From: Oasisia sp. SBJ-2009
Taxonomy: Eukaryota; Annelida; Polychaeta; Sabellida; Siboglinidae
Direction of reading: 5' to 3'
Assembly: GCA_964017155.1 (NCBI GenBank)
Contig: OZ024858.1
Span: 21,976,157 to 22,040,156, forward strand
Length of the DNA stretch: 64,000 nt
In this document: one piece after another, positions 38,901 to 64,000 of the stretch
Position numbering within the stretch: the stretch's first letter is position 1
Layout of the letters: each line of letters starts with the position of its first letter
Translations under genes and position numbers: made by a program
The notes under the pieces: generated by a model
What the model was told of the DNA's origin: nothing
Database searches by the model: none
What the model saw: only the letters and a program-made list of their open reading frames with translations

Positions 38901-41900
38901 ACAATTTGGTTTGTATTTGTTGTTTGTTCTTATCACTTTGCTTAAGACACTCGGTAATGAGTCGGCCGATGTTTTCCAGCAGCCGCTGTCATTTAATGGC
39001 AGTGGTGTGATGACTCCGGCTGTCAGCAACAACCCCTACCAGCAGCCAGTGACCATGGGCGCCCAGTCAGCAGGGTACAATTCCAGTGTCCAGTGTCTTC
39101 AACAACCCATGCAAGCCTGGACAGACGACCTGGTGGACACAGTACAGGTGGGACTGATACAATTATATTTGATTTAAACATGACCCTATGAGACCACATG
39201 ACCAGAATACTTCAACCTGTGTTGTCATTGTCACTTCAGCATGTGTACTGTTGTCATAAGGACGTAAGACACCAAAGAAAATATTTAAGCCCAGGCACAG
39301 ACACACCCTTTATAAGAATGGGGCTTGATGCAGTGCTTTATAACAACCTTTTTCTTAGTTTACAACGGATCATTGTGTTCCAGTTCCCTGAGGAGGTGGC
39401 TGAGGACTGGGAGGAGTTTGTTTATAATGGATCATTGTGTTCCAGTTCCCTGAGGAGGCGACTGAGGACTGCGAGGAGTTTGTTTATAATGGATCATTGT
39501 GTTCCAGTTCCCTGAGGAGGTGGCTGAGGACTGGGAGGAGTTTGTTTATAATGGATCATTGTGTTCCAGTTCCCTGAGGAGGTGGCTGAGGACTGGGAGG
39601 AGTTTGTTTATAATGGATCATTGTGTTCCAGTTCCCTGAGGAGGTGGCTGAGGACTGCGAGGAGTTTGTTTATAATGGATCATTGTGTTCCAGTTCCCTG
39701 AGGAGGTGGCTGAGGACTGCGAGGAGTTTGTTTATAATGGATCATTGTGTTCCAGTTCCCTGAGGAGGTGGCTGAGGACTGGGAGGAGTTTGTTTATAAT
39801 GGATCATTGTGTTCCAGTTCCCTGAGGAGGTGGCTGAGGACTGCGAGGAGTTTGTTTATAATGGATCATTGTGTTCCAGTTCCCTGAGGAGGTGGCTGAG
39901 GACTGGGAGGAGTTTGTTTATAATGGATCATTGTGTTCCAGTTCCCTGAGGAGGTGGCTGAGGACTGCGAGGAGTTTGTTTATAATGGATCATTGTGTTC
40001 CAGTTCCCTGAGGAGGTGGCTGAGGACTGGGAGGAGTTTGTTTATAATGGATCATTGTGTTCCAGTTCCCTGAGGAGGTGGCTGAGGACTGCGAGGAGTT
40101 TGTTTATAATGGATCATTGTGTTCCAGTTCCCTGAGGAGGTGGCTGAGGACTGGGAGGAGTTTGTTTATAATGGATCATTGTGTTCCAGTTCCCTGAGGA
40201 GGTGGCTGAGGACTGCGAGGAGTTTGTTTATAATGGATCATTGTGTTCCAGTTCCTTGAGGAGGTGGCTGAGGACTGGGAGGAGTTTGTTTATAATGGAT
40301 CATTGTGTTCCAGTTCCCTGAGGAGGTGGCTGAGGACTGCGAGGAGTTGGTGATGTACGAGGAAGAGGTCCTTGAGGACGAAACTCTCACTGACCAGTAC
40401 CAATGGTCAGCAGAACGTGACCCCAACTACATGTCACCGGTCAGTCTACAGATGACCACACAGGCCACAGTGAGACAGAGAGAGAACGCTCCGGTGGGTG
40501 TCATGTGATGTCACATGACTGAAATTTTAACAGATTTTATAAGATTTAACAATATTTAATGACAGTGAAACAGGTTTAACAAGGTCGAGATTTATTAGTA
40601 CTTCATTATATTTTATACGCTGTGACTAGATTTAACAAAATGTAAATGGTGTAATAATCAATGAGTTTATTAAACATTTCAAAGATATAGTAAGGTTCAA
40701 AAAGATTTTGACAGTTTTAACAAGATGAAAGGCATGCAATAAAGTTTGATATGGTTAATTAAAACGCCAGATAGCAAATGGGCAAGGAAGCCTTTGGCTT
40801 AGCGAGACTCCAACTTATTTTAACCTGTGTAATCTCTCACATGTGAAGTACTGGTTAATTGACTGTCTAGTACATTGCAGTTTGCTTACATCACAATCAA
40901 AATTATGTACGTGACTGCTTTTGCAAACAATGCTGACAATGGTTATATATGTGAATGACATTACTATTGCAGCATGACAGCTCTTAGACGAAACATTACT
41001 GCATATGTTTGTCGGCAGTTATTTTTGTCATCACCGCCTGACAGATAATTTACAATACAATACAATACAATAAAACTTTATTGTCCCGAACCGGGAAATT
41101 CATTTTGCAGCGTTCGTCGTCATAAAAATATATTTGTTAAGCAACTAGTCACTGATAGATAGGTAAATGGATTTAATATTTCATACTGATCAGGATTGTG
41201 GATATAATTTGTTTCATGTCTTTAAAGTCCCCAGTAAGAACTTAGAAGGAATACTTTCTGAGTGTAGAACACTAGAGTCCACAATGGTTCTGTGGTAATT
41301 GTGACTAGTCAGTGCTTCTATGACATACTTCATACTTGTAGCGTGACATGCACACAGCCAGTTTGCACCCAGTCACCTTAAGGGTGAGACAGGAAACAGA
41401 CAGCCATAGTAACAATACACACTTCTGTAGCTATAGTAACGGTATGCTCCTCTGTAACCATGGAAACAGTACACACCTCTGTAGCTATAGTAACGGTACA
41501 CACTTCTGTAACCATAGTAACAGTACACCCGCATGTAGCTAAAAACTAGCTATAGTAATGGTACACCCCTCTGTAACTATAGTAACAGTACACCACCCCT
41601 CTGTAGCCATAGTAACGGTACACCCCTCTGTAGCCATGCTAATGGTTCACTTGTCTGTTTGTCAGCTTCCCTCTGCTGATGTCATCAGTCCCATCCAGGG
41701 CTTCCGAGTCATCATCTCCAACCTGCAGTCAGTCGTTAGTCAGGACGACATCATTGTGAGTGCAACTTTCCTTACATTGTCTGTAGACAGACTCGCTGGT
41801 GTCACATGCAATAGGTCAAGGTTACATTACGGTCAACAATAATACTGATTTATGCCAATTTACTGATTTTGTACCAAACAAAGAGCCACTGGAGTCAGAA

Positions 41901-44363
41901 CGTCAGCAGAATATATGTCTGGATTACCTGAATGCTCTTTGTGGTCAGCACCTGTTGGTTTGTCTTATAAACCTGTTGCCTAACAATACTGTTGCTAGGC
42001 AACAGGTTTATAAGTGATTCTGTTAAACAACAGCATGAAGTGACGTGAGTGCATTTGGTGTGACTTGCATGTACTTGGTGTGACTTGGGTGCACTTGGTG
42101 TGACTTGAGACGACTTGTGTGCACTTGGTGTGACTTGAGTGCATTTGATGTGAGTTGAGTCAATTTGGTGTGACTTGAGTGCGTTTGTGTGATGAATGTT
42201 GTTAGTGTGACTTGAGAGTGTATTTTGTGTGATGAGTGTGTTTGGTGGGACTTGAGTGCATGTGGTGTGCCTTGAGTTCACTCGGTGTGACTTGAGTGTG
42301 CTTGGAGTGCTTGAACTTTTTACGTCGAATTTAAAGACACATCTTTTTAAGGCTGCATTTATAAATTACTTGTAGGTTTTTTGTCACAATGAATTTATTT
42401 TAACCGTAATCATAGTTTCCCAAACTATTTTAGTGTATTGTTTTAATATCTTTTTAATATATATATATATATATATTTTATTAATTATTTATTTTAAATA
42501 TTTATTTATTGCTGATAAGTTTAGCTTATACACTATGAGTTTTAGAAACTATATTTAATTAATTATTTGTTATCATTTAAACAACTTGACTTTTTAATTG
42601 AGAAGTCATATTTTATACATTTATATGTTACGAATGTTGTATGTACGCGCCTCTGAACAGGAACGTTTTCTGGATATACGGCGCTTTACAATTAAAAGTT
42701 GTTATTAAAAATTATTATTATTGGTGTGCAGGAGCTGTTTGGAGCCATTGGTCCCCTGAAGCGAGCGAGGCTGCTGAAGGCCGGAGTGGCCGAGGTGGTG
42801 TTTGTGGACAGACAGGACGCGGTCACTGCCACGCAGAGGTACCACCTGAGAGAACTCGACGGTCAGTCTCAGTCTCACCAGCGGTCAGAAGTCAGACTAT
42901 TTATTTCTGTTTTCTTTGGAGTATTTAAGTGCATCCCTCCCAGGCTCTGAGGTCAACGCACCTCATGTGATTGTTGAATTTTTAAATTGCACACTTTGGC
43001 TGTTCAGTGAAGCTGTTATAAATGGACTTTTCTAATCAGTCACATTAGACTTGTGTAAAGCCAGAACTGATATGTGGCACTCGATGCTTTAACATGTCTG
43101 AAAGGGTGTATGACATTTCATCTAACATTCTAACAACATTTTGTCTTACTCAACAATTCTTCTACCACAACATTTCGTCTATCGATACAAATTGTCTACT
43201 ATGATGATGAGATAATTTATCCAACATGTTGGTGTTTCTAAAACTGAACTGAATGCTACCAGATTGCAATTAGATATTTCGACTGAAGCCTGGTAATTAG
43301 TGATACAGTGTAGGTGCTAGTATTGACAGTGTCAATTTACATTAACATATGTTCCACTCAATAGTTGGCGCCACTGTGTCAGTTCATATCTTGTCAGTGA
43401 CGGTGCTGGGAACAGATCTGACCACACTAACATGTGACCAGAGTATGGTCAAGTGAACAGTCGTTGATGTTCTTTACAGGTAAACCTTTTATCTTATCGT
43501 GATGCAGGTCAGCCGATGCATGTGAAGATGTCGTCTGAGGTCGGGGTGGGGCGCAGAAAGCAGCCAACAGGGGTAGGGTACAGTTCCCCACGCATCGCTC
43601 AGAGACTAGCCGCCCCAGTACGTCAACGCCCCGCCATACAACGTGTCACCGCCCCCGTGGTAAAGAGGACACAACCCCCACCGATGCAACAGATGCGACA
43701 ACAGCGAATCACCCCTCAACGTATCACCCCGCCTGCTAGGACCAGACTGTCAGTGGGGGCAAAGGTTAAATCCCCAGTCTCGCAGAAGATCAGGCTGTCA
43801 GGCGTGCAGAGGGCAAAGGTTGGGGGTGAAAGGATTAAACCTCCAGTGGGGTTGTCTGGGCGGCCAACCGTGGCGTCCCGACTGAAGCCACCCCCGGCTC
43901 CGGCTGTGACGTCAAGCTCCGCTCCACTCAGGTGAGCTATTGTCACACTTCTCTTTAACTTTAATCTTTAATAGCAGCTATATTTTACAAATATACTATC
44001 AATCTTGATGTTTCGTTCAAAGTTTGAATATATTTTAAAATCATAATTTAGTTACATAATGTAATTGCGAAACAATATACATTTTAAGCTGATTCCAAAT
44101 ATTTTTAAGCCTACCCAATTGTGGAAGTGGCATTTTAGTTGCACTGCCTGTAAGTAATGACTGCCCCCGACTGTGTTTGTGACGTCACATTTAGTTGCTA
44201 CTTGGTTCTGTTCAGACTGGCCAAACCTGGCAGTGCGATAGTGGACAGGAAGCCCGAGCTGACCAACACAGTGGACCAAGGCCTCGTGCACAGGGCGCTC
44301 TTTAAGACCCTCTCCAAAGACGACCCACCCAGTCGCCCTGTCAAGTTCACCGTCAAGATCTGA
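35963..44363 (+). CDS. POLDIP3: POLDIP3 / SKAR, RRM protein linking splicing to translation
   Basis: Ten exons: 35963-36027, 37019-37514, 37871-38158, 38640-38708, 38980-39147, 40314-40493, 41666-41755, 42732-42861, 43508-43931 and 44216-44363. They total 2058 bp, 685 aa, with all phases consistent. The human protein is about 420 aa; it is an S6K1 target bound to spliced mRNPs that promotes export and translation. The start MADVSLDDYI matches human MADISLDELI; an ATG at 35960 directly precedes it. Exon 2 carries five D-A-R-x-[KR] motifs (FDARNKLG, VQDARQKL, VDARARIQ, TDARLKLQ, FDARAKIV). Exon 3 is a Gln-rich tract broken by Trp. The RRM (about 434-505) has RNP2 VIISNL and RNP1-like GVAEVVFV, then LDGQPMHV. 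The C-terminus ends in ALFKTLSKDD and VKFTVKI, as in vertebrates. Extra length comes from the Gln-rich and basic proline-rich exons. Confidence 0.93.
38215..38639 (+). repeat. two small arrays abutting the POLDIP3 exon 4 acceptor
   Basis: From 38215 to 38370, 25-40-bp copies contain cccccaggtgtaacagactg-like sequence. They resemble the real acceptor and exon start ctcttccag|GTGAACTCTG. From about 38374 to 38639, nine copies of a 30-bp unit (cacagtgtgttgttgatgac plus agttacttga) follow. The last unit is converted to cacagtgtgttgctcttccag and supplies the acceptor used at 38640. Confidence 0.85.
39384..40313 (+). repeat. 62-bp array duplicating the 3' splice site and start of POLDIP3 exon 6
   Basis: Fifteen 62-bp units precede the real exon at 40314 with no length change (930 bp). 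Each unit contains atcattgtgttccag, then ttccctgaggaggtggctga, then ggactgSgaggagtt: the intron end, acceptor AG and first ~36 bases of the exon. G/C at one site alternates in the last ten copies, suggesting 124-bp dimers as the amplification unit. Because 62 is not a multiple of three, use of an upstream copy shifts frame and meets a stop. Confidence 0.96.
41055..41115 (+). mobile_element. retroelement 3'-tail-like fragment
   Basis: tacaatacaataaaacttta followed by ttgtcccgaaccgggaaatt and cattttgcagc matches the tail style of widespread animal retroelements. It lies in a POLDIP3 intron. Confidence 0.4.
41395..41640 (+). repeat. ~24-bp minisatellite
   Basis: About nine imperfect copies of ctctgtagctatagtaacgg plus taca lie immediately upstream of the POLDIP3 exon 7 acceptor at 41665. 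Confidence 0.88.
41964..42014. repeat. inverted repeat (hairpin)
   Basis: Arms cttataaacctgttgccta and taggcaacaggtttataag are perfectly complementary around a loop of about 13 bases. It lies in the POLDIP3 intron between exons 7 and 8. Confidence 0.93.
42030..42300 (+). repeat. degenerate ~20-bp repeat
   Basis: About thirteen imperfect copies of ttggtgtgacttgagtgcac lie in a POLDIP3 intron. Just after it, 42310-42350 reads FRRNLKTHLFKAAF, a LINE C-terminal-like scrap. Confidence 0.8.
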
Positions 44364-47000
44364 ACACAGGTCACCACCAGGGCGGCCGAGTGAGTCGTGA
44401 CCTGAGGGTCGAACATGGAGGGCATGTCATCGTCAGTGGCGTGACCTGGGTCAGTGTCATGGTATGATGGCGTGTGACATGTCGCCAGCGAAGGTGAAGG
44501 TCAAATTATGACAGCCCTGTGACGGGAATCCTTTGATACTCCCAGCATTTGTTCAGGACAGACAGTGTATAGGTGATAGAAGTCACATTCATGTTTTTTA
44601 TTCGTACTTCAGTGTTTTATATGACCACTTGGACGACCTGGACTCTCAACATGTATTATAAACCGAGGAAGACGGCCTTGTTTCGCACCAGCTTTTAGTG
44701 ATTTTCTGAAGTGTCTTGTCTCCTAGATGCGGAAGGGTAACTTGTATTTTGCATATCATTTCATGGCCCTAGGGCTGAGCCTAAAGCGAAGGCATTGTGC
44801 ATTGTACTGCAGTATAAAGAATACTGCTGACGCATGTAATAATCATAGAATCGTGTTTAATTTCATATGGTCTGATAGTTGCATAATGGGTAATAATGGG
44901 TACATAAAATTGCATTTTGTTAATGGGAGTATTTGAGTTTGTCATTATATTTAATTCGTTGTTTGCAGTGTCATTTCGTGAGAAGTGCAGCAGTTAGGCA
45001 TTGATGCATATATCTTGTTTATTTTTTCAGCAAAACGTTTCAAGCAAAATATTCTTATCAATCATTGAAATATGTGCCACTGCTTTATTCACAAATACCA
45101 CAGCATAAATCACAAGATAAATCACATAATAATATCAGGTTTACATAAACATCAGCAGGATATTAAGTCGATGATTAAAAATACATGCGCATGTGATCAA
45201 AGCAAGTTTGATATTTTCTCTGACCATAACATACAATATTCATAACAGCACAACACATACAAATGACAGAACAACACTCATGACAGAACACTTATGACAA
45301 TACAGAAGTGTTGACATGATTCTACAAGTCACATTCAAGTACAAAAGCCGTTATAGTAGCGAGACTTGTTCGCATACATGCAATGCAAAACAAATAATTA
45401 ATACTTTTTTTTCTTCCATAAATATCAGCAGTTCCCAAACATCTCCCTTGGTACCCTGGGAAGTCTGGAACCCCTCGGTACATACCCCAGTTTGGGAGCC
45501 ACTGATCTATACACAGTAACTTGTGTAGGTCTGTGCGTAATACCATTTGCTGTCAATTGCACTGCAGTGGCAATATATGATGTTAAGCAGAAACAACTGC
45601 TCCACAATGGGATTATGTAAGTACATAATCCCATTATGGGATTATGTAATAATCCCATTGTGAAGCACTGCAAGAGGAATGCCTGTCAGAACGAATGTCT
45701 ACAATAAATGTTCGAGCAACAATTATCTAATTATATATGTCAGCTCAATGGACCTGTGAACTTGGTGATAAAGCAAACTTGATTCTTATACAAAGTACAT
45801 AACCTACTCTTGGAATAATATTTAGTTCGTTTTCACCGGGCTCCCGGTGTCTTGTGAATCCCGTTTGTTTTATTAATAAAACTGGGAAGGGAGGCTATGA
45901 AAATGTTGCTTGACTTAACTAGAGACTGTTCTTGGTTAACTAGAGACTATGTTCTTGAATAAATAGAGACTATGTTCATAATAAAAAAATTATGTAGTTG
46001 TCTTTCTATTTCCTGCAAAATTCTGACCAACACCTAAAATATTATATGATGTTAATTAATCAATTACTTATCAGCGATAAGTGAACACAAGCCACCTGTG
46101 TTCAATGAGAGATGTACACATCTGACACCTCAAGAACTTACAGGATCAAGGAGGGGATCAGTAGTTTCTTTGAAGAAACGACGGCCAGGAGTTCCCACCA
46201 ATCATGCTCCAGTCTATGTCACATGATGTAGGTCGTCTTGTGTCACATGATATAGGTCATGTCAAAGTGGTTCGAATCATTTAATCATTCCCTCGTAGAT
46301 CACATTCCGGAAATTGATGTGCATAACAAAGCCAACAGACGATCAATATTTCCTAATTAATGATCACAGACAATGGGGTCTGTGGAATGTGATGTCTGTC
46401 TAGTATTGATATAAATGAACACGGGGCACATATTTGAACGTTTAAGATGGCAAAATGTTGCGAAATAACAATACAGCAGATGTTGGTTTAGGGGTGAAAA
46501 TTATTAATTTGGCATACACGCCATAGTTAACCTTCAGGTTACAAATACATGTATTTGAATTCTGAAGTATTAAGAAAGTCTTTAATAATCTGCAAGCACA
46601 ACATTACTGACTATGTCTACTGCAGTATTTCAGCACATTGTACAAACAAAATATAGGAAACTGCAATTTTGGACACCTGCACTGTGGACGAAGTATTCTT
46701 GCACACCACAGATGACTTGTGTATTTTGTTTTTCGGTTATAAAAGGGGAAAACATAACACTTCACTTCTCCCATCCATTCAACAGGAATGAGACAATTGT
46801 GATCAGTTGGCATTCACGAGTGATCCTGTGCACTAATTCCCTCCACAAAACAGTCACCAGTTTACATTTATATACATGTACAAGTACCAGGTAATGGTTT
46901 TAGTGCCGAGGTGGCTTTCTGGAAGACTTGACGTAACTGAAGGTTTAATGCACAACATTTTCATGTGTACATCAGAAAAACTCTCACAAGGGAACAAGCA
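44364..47000. other. POLDIP3 3' UTR and intergenic spacer
   Basis: The 3' UTR of POLDIP3 must start here, but no strong AATAAA is present in the first 800 bp; ATTAAA at 45174 is a weak candidate. Only short ORFs occur. A nested hairpin lies at 45598-45667. No other gene is recognised. Confidence 0.5.
45598..45667. repeat. nested inverted repeat
   Basis: Outer arms tgctccacaatgggattatg and its near-complement ending cattgtgaagca enclose an inner palindrome around acataatcccattatgggat. It could fold as alternative hairpins. Confidence 0.85.
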
Positions 47001-47575
47001 TTCAAAAGTTTCCTCCAGGTCCACTCTCCCCTACAGCGATGAAGTGATACGTGTTTTATCTGCCCCACTCTCCCCTACAGTGATGAAGTGATACGTGTTT
47101 TACCTGCCCCACTCTCCCCTACAGTGATGAAGTGACTACGTTTTACCTGCCCCACTCTCCCCTACAGCGATGAAGTGACTACATGTTTTACCTGCCCCAC
47201 TCTCCCCTACAGCGATGAAGTGACACATGTTTTACCTGCCCCACTCTCCTCTACAGCGATGAAGTGACACATGTTTTACCTGCCCCACTCTCCCCTACAG
47301 CGATGAAGTGACCACATGTGTTACCTGCCCCACTCTCCCCTACAGCGATGAAGTGACTACATGTTTTACCTGCCCCACTCTCCCCTACAGCGATGAAGTG
47401 ACACATGTTTTACCTGCCCCACTCTCCTCTACAGCGATGAAGTGACACATGTTTTACCTGCCCCACTCTCCCCTACAGCGATGAAGTGACCACATGTGTT
47501 ACCTGCCCCACTCTCCCCTACAGCGATGAAGTGACCACATGTGTTACCTGCCCCACTCTCCCCTATATTAGTCAC
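47000..47575. repeat. ~44-bp minisatellite
   Basis: About twelve copies of a 44-45-bp unit (ctcccctacagcgatgaagt plus gacacatgttttacctgccccact) occur in the spacer downstream of both convergent genes. Confidence 0.95.
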
Positions 47576-47629
47576 ACTAAAGAAAGTGACTAGCATTGCC
47601 ACATGTGGAATGAAGCACAGCACTGACCA

Positions 47630-47995
47630 CACATCTTAGTGGACACACTGACCACACATCTTAGTGGACACACTGACCACACATCTTAGTGGACACACTG
47701 ACCACACATCTTAGTGGACACACTGACCACATATCTTAGTGGACACACTGACCACACATCTAAGTGGACACACTGACCACACATTCTGGGGGACACACTG
47801 ACCACACATCTTAGTGGACAGTCCTGTACACACATCCTAGGGGACACACTGACTGACCACAAATTCCAATAAACACTGACCACACATGTGAGTGGACACA
47901 CTGACCACACATGTGAGTGGACACACTGACCACACATGTGAGTGGACACACTGACCACACATGTGAGTGGACACACTGACCACACATGTCCTACA
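47630..47995. repeat. ~25-bp minisatellite in the ECD 3' UTR
   Basis: About fourteen copies of agtggacacactgaccacac plus atctt or atgtg end a few bases from the ECD stop codon at 48002-48004. They probably form part of the ECD 3' UTR. Confidence 0.93.
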
Positions 47996-48001
47996 CGTGA
48001 G

Positions 48002-64000
<15,999 letters not shown>

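Overview
This is nuclear DNA from an invertebrate animal. Every protein-coding signal is split into short exons with GT-AG introns, and exon phases match across junctions. The recognisable genes are animal orthologues: FAM20C, THUMPD1, POLDIP3/SKAR and ecdysoneless/ECD. Introns and spacers are packed with tandem repeats, tRNA-derived SINEs and short inverted-repeat transposons. The style of the dispersed repeats suggests a lophotrochozoan, perhaps a mollusc, but that is an inference and not shown by a marker gene.

Layout. Positions 1-5878 (+) hold the last five exons of a gene whose C-terminus is a profilin domain behind a proline-rich, Tyr-containing linker. The stretch 7258-18695 (-) is a complete seven-exon FAM20C-type secretory-pathway kinase of 563 aa, convergent with the profilin gene. 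From about 18.7 to 28.3 kb no gene is firmly recognised; this part holds palindromes, minisatellites and an 800-bp compound pentanucleotide array. The stretch 28575-32287 (-) is a two-exon THUMPD1 (351 aa). It is divergent from POLDIP3/SKAR at 35963-44363 (+), which has ten exons and 685 aa. The stretch 48002-62365 (-) is the last twelve exons of ECD (555 aa visible); its N-terminus is not found in the window.

The genes are unrelated housekeeping and secretory genes, not an operon or pathway cluster. They touch RNA handling (THUMPD1, SKAR, ECD), secretory phosphorylation (FAM20C) and actin (the profilin protein).

The most unusual signal is not a gene. Several minisatellites are built from, or run directly into, exon boundaries of these genes. 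A 62-bp unit repeats the 3' splice site and start of POLDIP3 exon 6 fifteen times. A 48-bp unit and a 57-bp unit do the same for two ECD exons. A 20-bp unit repeated 84 times provides the 3' splice site of a profilin-gene exon. Degenerate copies of a 5' splice site fill a FAM20C intron. A 37-bp unit carries the stop-codon region of the profilin gene. These arrays present the spliceosome with ranks of decoy sites next to each real one. A second notable point is the in-cis fusion of a profilin fold to a proline-rich segment.
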